From Volvox africanus (taxonomy: Eukaryota; Chlorophyta; Chlorophyceae; Chlamydomonadales; Volvocaceae): a stretch of 64,000 nucleotides of DNA. Position 1 is the first letter of the stretch; each line of letters opens with the position of its first letter. The notes beneath the pieces are model-generated. The model was not told where the DNA came from. It was given only the letters and a program-made list of their open reading frames with translations, and searched no databases. The DNA lies in NCBI GenBank assembly GCA_030268105.1, contig BSDZ01000015.1:1-64000 (forward strand). The letters are read 5' to 3'. A program made the position numbers and the translations under genes. Positions 42,593 through 53,899 of the stretch are shown here, piece by piece.

Positions 42593-43820
42593 TGGCAGCG
42601 CGAGGGGCAACGGCTTTGGTGGAGACGGGAGCAGACTGCGCGGTAAGGTCAACAATTACGCGATTGCGCCGTCCCTGTTGCGTATGTGGCTGGCAGACTG
42701 CAACTTTGAAGGCGCCCGACCGGAGGAGATGGCGGCCGCACTGCCGGCGTTGCAGACTCTCGTCATACGGCATGTCAGCAAGCAGGAAGACCTGCCATTG
42801 CAGCTCATTAAGGCGCTACATTTACTGAAGGTGAGATAGGGGCTCCGAGGGTCAAGCGAAAATCGTTAGAACGAAATATCCGACTCCTCACCACACAAAG
42901 CCATGGAAGGTAAAGGGGCGGGTAGAGGGACAGGGACAAGCTTAGGGCTTGGGGTATTAGTAAATGCCACCTAGGGCAACGCGCCTGCTTCCGGATTGAT
43001 GTCCCTGTACCGACTGGAACAATAAATCAACTGGGCTGACGTTCATATATTTGGCAGTATATGAGGGTTTTCGTTATGCCCAGCTCCGTATGAGATTGCG
43101 TTTAGGCCTTTGTGTGTTGAGAGGCAGCGTGCCACTGTCCAAAATCAGAACTGCACCCCAAAGCACCATGAGCCCTTCTTCCTTCTGATACTATAGTACA
43201 AATCTCCACTGCGTGAGTTTGGATCCTGCCGTCGCTTGCAACTTCACTTCCTCTACACAGCTGATGCCCGACGTGATAGCCCCGGAGAGCGATCGGTCAC
43301 GGGCGCTGCACGAATCTCTCTGGTGGTGGCGATGGTTGCAGAAGGAGGATTGACCCGCTTACGCAGTTTGTGGCTTCCGGACTGGGCGGCGCCCCCTCAT
43401 CAGCTGGTCCAGTGGCAGATGCAGATCGCACAGGTAAGCTTCCTCAGCAGGTCCGCGATTGCCTCGACCATTTAGCCGATCTCGCCATCCACAGGCGATA
43501 CCGTGTGTATAGTGTGTAAAATTCATTCGGCTTCTCAAGTCGTATAATAGTTAATGCCTGTAAAGGCCATGGCATGGATCTCAGTTCTCAGGCGTCGTAG
43601 CACCGTATTTCACCTCCTGGGTTCCGCCAGCCTACCGTCAGTGGCCATGCCCTCTTTACTGACACATGCACTCCACTCATACCGATCGCAGATGGCCCCA
43701 CTGGTGGCGCTCCGTATGGTTGACCACCACTACTTCTGGCGGCTGCCGGCACCCGTTGGTTGTCCGGAGGTGCAGGACAGACTGCAGTGGTGGGGCTTTG
43801 ATGCCTGGAACGTGCTGTGA
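42245..43820 (+). pseudogene. Gene A, copy 3: 5' part damaged by the blend, 3' part intact
   Basis: From 42593 the sequence matches copy 1 with offset 40563. The second half of the first exon (to 42830), exon 43261-43433 and final exon 43692-43820 are present with the same -1 shift. The start of the first exon, including the poly-alanine run, is scrambled. Whether the real locus is damaged or only its consensus is unknown. Confidence 0.7.
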
Positions 43821-44404
43821 CCTGTGCGGATTGGCAGGTGAAAGGAGCGAAGATGCCAGCGACCGGACCACTCTGACTCACTTGTTTGCCTCAGTCCCAG
43901 CTGAGATTGCTGAATGCTGTGCCGTGCTCAATGCTGGTAGAGTGAGGACATAAATCATGGCTTCTGCCCTTCTATGCGATGTTGGTTTGTATTGCGTTGT
44001 ATATATTTGGACGTGCGTCGAGGAATGCCGCAAGATGGGAGGTGCGGGGTTGGAAGTTGTATCCATAACTGCCCGTAGGTGCGCCGTGTCGTCGTGTTGA
44101 GCCTCGAGGCTCGATAAATGCTGCAGATGCCTTGGAGGGAGGGTATTGGTGAATATAGGGTGTTGCCGCATGCCGCTCCGTTAATTGACTGATGTTGATA
44201 TACCACATCATGTGATGTAGCCTTATGTGCCGTCCCACTTCTTAATGTTTGAGAAGCGAGTTTTAGCCGAAGTTTAAGGGACAAAGATGTCAAAGATCTG
44301 ACCGCTAGCCTGGATGTGGGGAGGGGACTTGGATGAGCGCAAAGTGGCACCGACGCGGCAATCCAACGGCTTGCATGTTCGACCTGGTTGACCAACCTAG
44401 GTAG

Positions 44405-44797
44405 TCAATGACGGGGGCGGCGACTTCCCTTCTGGGGCGCGGTGGTTGGTGAAGGTGCTCGGTCGCATTTTGCCCGTCTTCCCGAAACGAACAAGAAGCG
44501 TTCGTCCCTAGGGACGAGACGCAGAAAGCCAAGAAGGGATGTGAACCGTGAAGCTGTTGCCGGCTGCGGTTCAGTCGCCCCAACGGCTCCCTCCAACGAG
44601 GCAGGAGGAGAAGAAATCGCTATTAGGGGCGTTATTCCGTTGTGCCACCTTGTTCCACCCAAGATGCCGCCCAGTCGTACGACGCGCCTCCTGGACGAGT
44701 TCTGGAAGGGATGAGTCAAAGCCGCTGCTGGAGATGCCTGGGGTATGAAATCGATTTTACCGTTAGATGTGAATTGATGGCTCGGCTCGCCTTGCAT
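44405..44797 (-). CDS. Hypothetical 130-codon ORF, U1
   Basis: ATG-started (MQGEPSHQFTSNGKIDF) to TGA; basic C-terminus SRRPRH. The opposite strand is also open, with a GTG-opened frame ending MPPSRTTRLLDEFWKG then TGA, so either or neither may be coding. No family assigned. Confidence 0.3.
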   Translation of the reverse strand: MQGEPSHQFTSNGKIDFIPQASPAAALTHPFQNSSRRRVVRLGGILGGTRWHNGITPLIAISSPPASLEGAVGATEPQPATASRFTSLLGFLRLVPRDERFLFVSGRRAKCDRAPSPTTAPQKGSRRPRH

Positions 44798-44883
44798 TAA
44801 GTGTTTTGCATTTGTTTGTTGGAATAAGGTTACGAGCAGACGACGTCTCTAATAAAACAGTGTTTTACCGGTGGACTTCTTAG

Positions 44884-45286
44884 GTCAAGCCAAAGCCGGT
44901 GCGGGTCAGCTGGCGGTTGCCGCGAAGGGTTACCGGAGGTCCAAGGTTAAATGGATTGGTTGGTTACGGTCGAATGGATGGTGAACCAAATGTGGTTTCA
45001 GAGCGGGTCACTTCGGACAGGAACTTTAACAGGACTTCAAGTATATGTATACTAGAGAATCAACCGGTTTTGCTAGGTATCTGCTGTGTCAGTCCAGTAT
45101 CGCGAACCGTCGGCGGGGGCGATGGAATCAGAGGACGTAACGGGTGTCGCAGTGTGGCGCGGGCAACTTGCACTGTCTTTTCAGAGTGTCACCGTTGACT
45201 GCCTATTTTGGTTGGAAATTCATGTGATACTGTACGAGGCGTGTAAGACTCACAGCATTATTGAAAAGTTGTTTTCTGTGCGCTGA
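44884..45286 (+). CDS. Candidate exons with unresolved frame, U1
   Basis: After GGACTTCTTAG a frame reads VKPKPVRVSWRLPRRV and ends NQPVLL at CTAG|GTATCT (45076). A separate ATG frame at 45122 reads MESEDVTGVAVWRGQLALSF and ends KLFSVR, TGA at 45286. Both are undisturbed in U1-U4; the second is shifted in U5 by an extra G near 62320. How they join is not clear. Confidence 0.35.
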
Positions 45287-45355
45287 TTTTCGATTTTCAA
45301 AGAACCTCAAAGTTTAGCTGGCCACTGCTGGCCTTCCCTTGCTTGCTGCTCTCAG

Positions 45356-46085
45356 GAGATGTCGGACGTCACTTTCGCGGGCATCTATCCAGAAAGCTGC
45401 AACTACAGCAACATTTCAATCATGCTGTCCTCAATAAGCGCTGATGGTTGCGAGGAACAGATAACAGGCCTTGATGCGGTGTCTTGGGGACTGGCACGGT
45501 ATTTTGCAATAAACACGTCTTTCCTATATATTCCAGTTAACCGACCGTTGAAGCCGGAGTAAACTCTAACCGGTCGTTCGGATATGAAGCTTCCCATGGC
45601 CGCACCAGATAATCTAGTGCTAATAGATACCGGATTCATTTGGAGAGTAAGTGGGGCATGCTGGGCGTGTCTGGGGCGGTCGGTCGTCGATGATGCAGTG
45701 AGCCATTCATCCTCGATCCGCAGAGCTCATGGGCAACCAGTTTCAGCTTTCAGGAAGGGAGGGTAGCGTGCAGTATGGCCAAGCAAGCAGCTCCCACGCT
45801 AGAATTCTCCTTCTTTGGGATTAGAAGCTGACATTGGACCCCCGCACCAACCATCTGCTCCGTTGGTCCATCTCTGATCATGGCGGGCAAAAGCTTAATG
45901 GTAGGCTGGCCCAGGACGGGGCCGGGGCCGGGGACGGGGACGGGGACGGGGACGGGGACGGGGACGGGGACGGGGACGGGGACGGGGACGGGGACGGGGA
46001 CGGGGACGGGGGCGGGGGCGGGGGCGGGGGCGGGGGCGGGGGCGGGGATGGGACTGGGGCTTCCCTCCTCCATCTCGGATGCTGA
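45356..46085 (+). CDS. Gene E, U1: two exons with one in-frame TAA and a Gly-Asp/Gly repeat tail
   Basis: Exon 1 follows GCTCTCAG, starts EMSDVTFAGIYPESCNYS and continues to RPLKPE, then TAA (45560-45562). It stays open in the same frame through MKLPMAAPDNLVLIDTGF to a phase-0 donor, TGGAGA|GTAAGT (45646). Exon 2 (from 45825, after GGATTAG) continues in phase as KLTLDPRTNHLLRWSISD, enters the GGGGAC/GGGGGC repeat as (Gly-Asp)n(Gly-Gly)n, and ends LLHLGC, TGA. Another frame downstream of the repeat (ISDAEMTAVLEAMSPNKADL) also looks coding, so the repeat may be intronic or the frame may change there. Function unknown. Confidence 0.4.
45914..46047 (+). repeat. GGGGCC/GGGGAC/GGGGGC hexanucleotide repeat, U1
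   Basis: Begins with two GGGGCC, then a long run of GGGGAC, then about six GGGGGC, ending GGGGATGGG. All three plus frames are open (Gly-Asp, Thr-Gly/Ala-Gly, Gly-Arg), and so are the minus frames (Pro-rich). Strong G-quadruplex potential on the plus strand. Confidence 0.95.
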
Positions 46086-46810
46086 GATGACTGCTGTCCT
46101 GGAGGCCATGAGCCCCAATAAGGCGGATCTCAAGCGTACCTCTCAGTGCACGGGTTGCCGGAGAGACTTCGCAAGCACTTGACAGCTGTGCTGCTGCCGG
46201 CAATCTGAGGGCCACCATAGATGATAGATAAGACGCTGAGGCAACTATATCAATATATCTTATATCTTGTTATGGGGCTTTTGTCGATCGAAATTGTTAG
46301 TTGCCAAGCCCTTGCTTGCATCGGCTGGCAGTATGTAACGGCTCCCCATAAAGGTTACATGCGCTCCTTGTAACGCCATGCCTGCTCCACGCAGCAGCCC
46401 ATTATATTGTCAAGATACATCTATCTACCGTTCTAACATCGGCAAGTGCGTACTTAGTGATAAATATTAACCGGTCAGCCCTGCATAGAATTCCTAGCAG
46501 GAAATCTATCATGGCTGCCAGTGGTTCACCCCCACAGTCAGCCTGCTGATCAATCTTGCTTATCCCCAGAAATAAACTGCAAATAATACATTACGTAGAT
46601 CAACCATTTTATTAACAGAATAACCAGAAGAATCGCTGGTCCCAGAGAAACGGACTCGTGGAAAGGAAGGGTGTGGCGGCAGGTTATGGCTCAGTAGCTG
46701 TACAACACAAAACGCGCGCTACAGTTTTGATACTGCCTATGTACAGTAGTACGATCACCTAATTTTGTACGACCGCAATTCATGTCAATTAAAGCCTATC
46801 ATCATGACTT
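46086..46810. other. Noncoding part of the unit, U1
   Basis: AT-rich with CTATATCAATATATC and repeated stop codons; no frame of interest. This is one parent of the blended region at 41633. Confidence 0.6.
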
Positions 46811-47293
46811 TCAACGTTTAACGTTCTTACTAAGACATAAGCTGCTGCGGTGTTTTTGTGGAATGAATGGTGGTAAGTGAGGGCTGCGGTGAGCTGCATT
46901 CACGGTCCATGCTTGACCTGTACCCGGTGCGGCGGTATCCCCCACACGACTACACAAGGATAACAAATGGCGCACGTGTGAAAGCATGAGTGCGTTACAC
47001 ATCATTGTGAGTACAGCATCAGGGATACTTCCCACGTTAGCAACCATACCCGCTTTCATCGCACCGACGGCTCCACCATCCAGTGCCATGCACTACCGTG
47101 TGTCCCACATGCCTCGTGCCCAACACAAGCCTTAAGAACGGCACCTGGTCCCCGTCCGCCGGGATATGCCCGTTTGCCAGTGGTCGGTGAAGGTGCGACA
47201 AACACCGCACCCTACAACCACGATATCACCCTGAACAGGATGGACGGAATACTGGGAATGAAGCCTTCCAGGCTACCCATATCTGCAGCTAAG

Positions 47294-47954
47294 GAACACA
47301 CATTATGACTCGGACCGAATGAAGCCCGAAGCAGACGGACCCGCACTGGACTAATGTAAAACATGGTGCCTTCCATATCACACAAACTTAGGAAACAGCA
47401 CAATTTAGTTAAGCCAGGCCAAGCAGGTCGGAGACGACCGCACTCCGCTGTAGGCTGCCGAACTTGAAAACAAACTTGAACAAACAACAGGACATCACCA
47501 TATCCCAATCACCGACTTGGGCCGATCAGAAGGGCAAATGTCCGCACGCTTTTCTCCCGCTAGTTTGGCGTTACTACAGCGGTTCGTCTGGTTGCCTCAC
47601 ATGTACTGCACGCAGAAAATATATACCTAATGCTGTGGGCAAATGAAAGGGATGCGACGAAACAGGTCCCCTCATGCCCCCATCGGCAAGCCCAAAACAG
47701 TTGTTGCAATGGCGCTGTTGTGGTGTGCGCTTGCTGAGGCTATGGAAGCGTGGTTTGCCCCGCAAACCAACAAGCCAGCCTCTAGCGTTAGCCGCCATCG
47801 GCAGATTAATCGTTGCAAACACCGTGGAACGAATTTTTCGCTGTCCCAAACACACATATTTGTTTCAATCAGATACTTATCCAAGAACCTATCCTAAAAT
47901 CCATAGACATCCAAATTGATGCATAAAAAACTAGACCTCAACCTTGTTTCCCAG
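47294..47954. other. Unit linker, U1: overlapping small frames and a new 3' splice site
   Basis: Ends CTTGTTTCCCAG directly before ATGGCCCC of the gene A last exon, so the joint preserves (or recreates) a pyrimidine tract and AG acceptor. Several ORFs of 60-98 codons overlap on both strands (47212-47508 minus, 47643-47897 plus, 47574-47855 minus); none is persuasive. Confidence 0.5.
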
Positions 47955-48667
47955 ATGGCCCCACTGGTGGCGCTCCGTATGGTTGACCACCACTACTTCT
48001 GGCGGCTGCCGGCACCCGTTGGTTGTCCGGAGGTGCAGGACAGACTGCAGTGGTGGGGCTTTGATGCCTGGAACGTGCTGTGACCTGTGCGGATTGGCAG
48101 GTGAAAGGAGCGAAGATGCCAGCGACCGGACCACTCTGACTCACTTGTTTGCCTCAGTCCCAGCTGAGATTGCTGAATGCTGTGCCGTGCTCAATGCTGG
48201 TAGAGTGAGGACATAAATCATGGCTTCTGCCCTTCTATGCGATGTTGGTTTGTATTGCGTTGTATATATTTGGACGTGCGTCGAGGAATGCCGCAAGATG
48301 GGAGGTGCGGGGTTGGAAGTTGTATCCATAACTGCCCGTAGGTGCGCCGTGTCGTCGTGTTGAGCCTCGAGGCTCGATAAATGCTGCAGATGCCTTGGAG
48401 GGAGGGTATTGGTGAATATAGGGTGTTGCCGCATGCCGCTCCGTTAATTGACTGATGTTGATATACCACATCATGTGATGTAGCCTTATGTGCCGTCCCA
48501 CTTCTTAATGTTTGAGAAGCGAGTTTTAGCCGAAGTTTAAGGGACAAAGATGTCAAAGATCTGACCGCTAGCCTGGATGTGGGGAGGGGACTTGGATGAG
48601 CGCAAAGTGGCACCGACGCGGCAATCCAACGGCTTGCATGTTCGACCTGGTTGACCAACCTAGGTAG

Positions 48668-49060
48668 TCAATGACGGGGGCGGCGACTTCCCTTCTGGGG
48701 CGCGGTGGTTGGTGAAGGTGCTCGGTCGCATTTTGCCCGTCTTCCCGAAACGAACAAGAAGCGTTCGTCCCTAGGGACGAGACGCAGAAAGCCAAGAAGG
48801 GATGTGAACCGTGAAGCTGTTGCCGGCTGCGGTTCAGTCGCCCCAACGGCTCCCTCCAACGAGGCAGGAGGAGAAGAAATCGCTATTAGGGGCGTTATTC
48901 CGTTGTGCCACCTTGTTCCACCCAAGATGCCGCCCAGTCGTACGACGCGCCTCCTGGACGAGTTCTGGAAGGGATGAGTCAAAGCCGCTGCTGGAGATGC
49001 CTGGGGTATGAAATCGATTTTACCGTTAGATGTGAATTGATGGCTCGGCTCGCCTTGCAT
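48668..49060 (-). CDS. Hypothetical 130-codon ORF, U2
   Basis: Same as 44405-44797. Confidence 0.3.
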   Translation of the reverse strand: MQGEPSHQFTSNGKIDFIPQASPAAALTHPFQNSSRRRVVRLGGILGGTRWHNGITPLIAISSPPASLEGAVGATEPQPATASRFTSLLGFLRLVPRDERFLFVSGRRAKCDRAPSPTTAPQKGSRRPRH

Positions 49061-49618
49061 TAAGTGTTTTGCATTTGTTTGTTGGAATAAGGTTACGAGC
49101 AGACGACGTCTCTAATAAAACAGTGTTTTACCGGTGGACTTCTTAGGTCAAGCCAAAGCCGGTGCGGGTCAGCTGGCGGTTGCCGCGAAGGGTTACCGGA
49201 GGTCCAAGGTTAAATGGATTGGTTGGTTACGGTCGAATGGATGGTGAACCAAATGTGGTTTCAGAGCGGGTCACTTCGGACAGGAACTTTAACAGGACTT
49301 CAAGTATATGTATACTAGAGAATCAACCGGTTTTGCTAGGTATCTGCTGTGTCAGTCCAGTATCGCGAACCGTCGGCGGGGGCGATGGAATCAGAGGACG
49401 TAACGGGTGTCGCAGTGTGGCGCGGGCAACTTGCACTGTCTTTTCAGAGTGTCACCGTTGACTGCCTATTTTGGTTGGAAATTCATGTGATACTGTACGA
49501 GGCGTGTAAGACTCACAGCATTATTGAAAAGTTGTTTTCTGTGCGCTGATTTTCGATTTTCAAAGAACCTCAAAGTTTAGCTGGCCACTGCTGGCCTTCC
49601 CTTGCTTGCTGCTCTCAG

Positions 49619-50366
49619 GAGATGTCGGACGTCACTTTCGCGGGCATCTATCCAGAAAGCTGCAACTACAGCAACATTTCAATCATGCTGTCCTCAATAA
49701 GCGCTGATGGTTGCGAGGAACAGATAACAGGCCTTGATGCGGTGTCTTGGGGACTGGCACGGTATTTTGCAATAAACACGTCTTTCCTATATATTCCAGT
49801 TAACCGACCGTTGAAGCCGGAGTAAACTCTAACCGGTCGTTCGGATATGAAGCTTCCCATGGCCGCACCAGATAATCTAGTGCTAATAGATACCGGATTC
49901 ATTTGGAGAGTAAGTGGGGCATGCTGGGCGTGTCTGGGGCGGTCGGTCGTCGATGATGCAGTGAGCCATTCATCCTCGATCCGCAGAGCTCATGGGCAAC
50001 CAGTTTCAGCTTTCAGGAAGGGAGGGTAGCGTGCAGTATGGCCAAGCAAGCAGCTCCCACGCTAGAATTCTCCTTCTTTGGGATTAGAAGCTGACATTGG
50101 ACCCCCGCACCAACCATCTGCTCCGTTGGTCCATCTCTGATCATGGCGGGCAAAAGCTTAATGGTAGGCTGGCCCAGGACGGGGCCGGGGACGGGGCCGG
50201 GGACGGGGACGGGGCCGGGGACGGGGACGGGGACGGGGACGGGGACGGGGACGGGGACGGGGACGGGGACGGGGGCGGGGGCGGGGGCGGGGGCGGGGGC
50301 GGGGGCGGGGGCGGGGGCGGGGGCGGGGATGGGACTGGGGCTTCCCTCCTCCATCTCGGATGCTGA
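49619..50366 (+). CDS. Gene E, U2
   Basis: As U1 with the same TAA. The repeat tail is longer and its hexamer order differs (GGGGCC interspersed in the GGGGAC run, about nine GGGGGC). Confidence 0.4.
50177..50328 (+). repeat. Hexanucleotide repeat, U2
   Basis: 18 bp (three hexamers) longer than U1. The pattern is identical to U3. Confidence 0.95.
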
Positions 50367-52948
50367 GATGACTGCTGTCCTGGAGGCCATGAGCCCCAAT
50401 AAGGCGGATCTCAAGCGTACCTCTCAGTGCACGGGTTGCCGGAGAGACTTCGCAAGCACTTGACAGCTGTGCTGCTGCCGGCAATCTGAGGGCCACCATA
50501 GATGATAGATAAGACGCTGAGGCAACTATATCAATATATCTTATATCTTGTTATGGGGCTTTTGTCGATCGAAATTGTTAGTTGCCAAGCCCTTGCTTGC
50601 ATCGGCTGGCAGTATGTAACGGCTCCCCATAAAGGTTACATGCGCTCCTTGTAACGCCATGCCTGCTCCACGCAGCAGCCCATTATATTGTCAAGATACA
50701 TCTATCTACCGTTCTAACATCGGCAAGTGCGTACTTAGTGATAAATATTAACCGGTCAGCCCTGCATAGAATTCCTAGCAGGAAATCTATCATGGCTGCC
50801 AGTGGTTCACCCCCACAGTCAGCCTGCTGATCAATCTTGCTTATCCCCAGAAATAAACTGCAAATAATACATTACGTAGATCAACCATTTTATTAACAGA
50901 ATAACCAGAAGAATCGCTGGTCCCAGAGAAACGGACTCGTGGAAAGGAAGGGTGTGGCGGCAGGTTATGGCTCAGTAGCTGTACAACACAAAACGCGCGC
51001 TACAGTTTTGATACTGCCTATGTACAGTAGTACGATCACCTAATTTTGTACGACCGCAATTCATGTCAATTAAAGCCTATCATCATGACTTTCAACGTTT
51101 AACGTTCTTACTAAGACATAAGCTGCTGCGGTGTTTTTGTGGAATGAATGGTGGTAAGTGAGGGCTGCGGTGAGCTGCATTCACGGTCCATGCTTGACCT
51201 GTACCCGGTGCGGCGGTATCCCCCACACGACTACACAAGGATAACAAATGGCGCACGTGTGAAAGCATGAGTGCGTTACACATCATTGTGAGTACAGCAT
51301 CAGGGATACTTCCCACGTTAGCAACCATACCCGCTTTCATCGCACCGACGGCTCCACCATCCAGTGCCATGCACTACCGTGTGTCCCACATGCCTCGTGC
51401 CCAACACAAGCCTTAAGAACGGCACCTGGTCCCCGTCCGCCGGGATATGCCCGTTTGCCAGTGGTCGGTGAAGGTGCGACAAACACCGCACCCTACAACC
51501 ACGATATCACCCTGAACAGGATGGACGGAATACTGGGAATGAAGCCTTCCAGGCTACCCATATCTGCAGCTAAGGAACACACATTATGACTCGGACCGAA
51601 TGAAGCCCGAAGCAGACGGACCCGCACTGGACTAATGTAAAACATGGTGCCTTCCATATCACACAAACTTAGGAAACAGCACAATTTAGTTAAGCCAGGC
51701 CAAGCAGGTCGGAGACGACCGCACTCCGCTGTAGGCTGCCGAACTTGAAAACAAACTTGAACAAACAACAGGACATCACCATATCCCAATCACCGACTTG
51801 GGCCGATCAGAAGGGCAAATGTCCGCACGCTTTTCTCCCGCTAGTTTGGCGTTACTACAGCGGTTCGTCTGGTTGCCTCACATGTACTGCACGCAGAAAA
51901 TATATACCTAATGCTGTGGGCAAATGAAAGGGATGCGACGAAACAGGTCCCCTCATGCCCCCATCGGCAAGCCCAAAACAGTTGTTGCAATGGCGCTGTT
52001 GTGGTGTGCGCTTGCTGAGGCTATGGAAGCGTGGTTTGCCCCGCAAACCAACAAGCCAGCCTCTAGCGTTAGCCGCCATCGGCAGATTAATCGTTGCAAA
52101 CACCGTGGAACGAATTTTTCGCTGTCCCAAACACACATATTTGTTTCAATCAGATACTTATCCAAGAACCTATCCTAAAATCCATAGACATCCAAATTGA
52201 TGCATAAAAAACTAGACCTCAACCTTGTTTCCCAGATGGCCCCACTGGTGGCGCTCCGTATGGTTGACCACCACTACTTCTGGCGGCTGCCGGCACCCGT
52301 TGGTTGTCCGGAGGTGCAGGACAGACTGCAGTGGTGGGGCTTTGATGCCTGGAACGTGCTGTGACCTGTGCGGATTGGCAGGTGAAAGGAGCGAAGATGC
52401 CAGCGACCGGACCACTCTGACTCACTTGTTTGCCTCAGTCCCAGCTGAGATTGCTGAATGCTGTGCCGTGCTCAATGCTGGTAGAGTGAGGACATAAATC
52501 ATGGCTTCTGCCCTTCTATGCGATGTTGGTTTGTATTGCGTTGTATATATTTGGACGTGCGTCGAGGAATGCCGCAAGATGGGAGGTGCGGGGTTGGAAG
52601 TTGTATCCATAACTGCCCGTAGGTGCGCCGTGTCGTCGTGTTGAGCCTCGAGGCTCGATAAATGCTGCAGATGCCTTGGAGGGAGGGTATTGGTGAATAT
52701 AGGGTGTTGCCGCATGCCGCTCCGTTAATTGACTGATGTTGATATACCACATCATGTGATGTAGCCTTATGTGCCGTCCCACTTCTTAATGTTTGAGAAG
52801 CGAGTTTTAGCCGAAGTTTAAGGGACAAAGATGTCAAAGATCTGACCGCTAGCCTGGATGTGGGGAGGGGACTTGGATGAGCGCAAAGTGGCACCGACGC
52901 GGCAATCCAACGGCTTGCATGTTCGACCTGGTTGACCAACCTAGGTAG

Positions 52949-53341
52949 TCAATGACGGGGGCGGCGACTTCCCTTCTGGGGCGCGGTGGTTGGTGAAGGT
53001 GCTCGGTCGCATTTTGCCCGTCTTCCCGAAACGAACAAGAAGCGTTCGTCCCTAGGGACGAGACGCAGAAAGCCAAGAAGGGATGTGAACCGTGAAGCTG
53101 TTGCCGGCTGCGGTTCAGTCGCCCCAACGGCTCCCTCCAACGAGGCAGGAGGAGAAGAAATCGCTATTAGGGGCGTTATTCCGTTGTGCCACCTTGTTCC
53201 ACCCAAGATGCCGCCCAGTCGTACGACGCGCCTCCTGGACGAGTTCTGGAAGGGATGAGTCAAAGCCGCTGCTGGAGATGCCTGGGGTATGAAATCGATT
53301 TTACCGTTAGATGTGAATTGATGGCTCGGCTCGCCTTGCAT
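52949..53341 (-). CDS. Hypothetical 130-codon ORF, U3
   Basis: Same as 44405-44797. Confidence 0.3.
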   Translation of the reverse strand: MQGEPSHQFTSNGKIDFIPQASPAAALTHPFQNSSRRRVVRLGGILGGTRWHNGITPLIAISSPPASLEGAVGATEPQPATASRFTSLLGFLRLVPRDERFLFVSGRRAKCDRAPSPTTAPQKGSRRPRH

Positions 53342-53899
53342 TAAGTGTTTTGCATTTGTTTGTTGGAATAAGGTTACGAGCAGACGACGTCTCTAATAAA
53401 ACAGTGTTTTACCGGTGGACTTCTTAGGTCAAGCCAAAGCCGGTGCGGGTCAGCTGGCGGTTGCCGCGAAGGGTTACCGGAGGTCCAAGGTTAAATGGAT
53501 TGGTTGGTTACGGTCGAATGGATGGTGAACCAAATGTGGTTTCAGAGCGGGTCACTTCGGACAGGAACTTTAACAGGACTTCAAGTATATGTATACTAGA
53601 GAATCAACCGGTTTTGCTAGGTATCTGCTGTGTCAGTCCAGTATCGCGAACCGTCGGCGGGGGCGATGGAATCAGAGGACGTAACGGGTGTCGCAGTGTG
53701 GCGCGGGCAACTTGCACTGTCTTTTCAGAGTGTCACCGTTGACTGCCTATTTTGGTTGGAAATTCATGTGATACTGTACGAGGCGTGTAAGACTCACAGC
53801 ATTATTGAAAAGTTGTTTTCTGTGCGCTGATTTTCGATTTTCAAAGAACCTCAAAGTTTAGCTGGCCACTGCTGGCCTTCCCTTGCTTGCTGCTCTCAG

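Larger units (their letters stand above)
44397..46895. mobile_element. 2.5-kb insertion relative to the 23-kb copies, U1
   Basis: Bounded by ACCAAC|CTAGGTAGTC on the left and GTGAGCT|GCATTCACGG on the right. No TSD, TIR, LTR or recognisable transposase or reverse transcriptase. It holds two or three candidate exons, the hexanucleotide repeat and ~720 bp of noncoding DNA. The mobile_element label means only 'inserted segment'; a rearranged genomic fragment is equally likely. Confidence 0.4.
43972..47089 (-). pseudogene. 205-codon ORF split by the 2.5-kb insertion, U1
   Basis: The 5' part (47089 down to 46896) starts MALDGGAVGAMKAG, one Val-to-Met change from the intact form, and runs into the insertion 20 nt after GQAW. 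The 3' part (44396 down to 43972) also has an extra C at about 44173 that shifts the frame after HQSINGA. The insertion point has no obvious target-site duplication or terminal inverted repeat. The overlapping minus frame upstream (MGSLEGF...) has TGG changed to TAG at 47213-47215. Confidence 0.75.
43692..47954 (+). repeat. 4.28-kb tandem unit U1 (4263 bp)
   Basis: Composition: 1) 43692-44396, matching copy-1 3129-3832 (gene A last exon and part of the 205-codon ORF); 2) 44397-46895, a 2499-bp segment absent from the 23-kb copies; 3) 46896-47293, matching 3833-4230; 4) 47294-47954, a 661-bp linker unique to these units. U1 differs from U2/U3 mainly by 18 bp in the hexanucleotide repeat. Confidence 0.95.
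48235..51370 (-). pseudogene. Split 205-codon ORF, U2
   Basis: Same split and frameshift as U1. Confidence 0.75.
47955..52235 (+). repeat. 4.28-kb tandem unit U2 (4281 bp)
   Basis: Same order of parts as U1. The gene A last exon is at 47955-48083, now after the linker acceptor. Confidence 0.95.

Noticed and set aside
44442..44714. BED-type zinc finger or hAT transposase fragment (MPPSRTTRLLDEFWKG)
   Set aside because: Only a short N-terminal-like string; no Cys/His finger pattern follows and the frame stops at once.
45750..46218. Pro-Val/Pro-Ala and Pro-Arg minus-strand ORFs across the hexamer repeat
   Set aside because: All frames of the repeat are open; no start, splice or flanking coding signal favours the minus strand.
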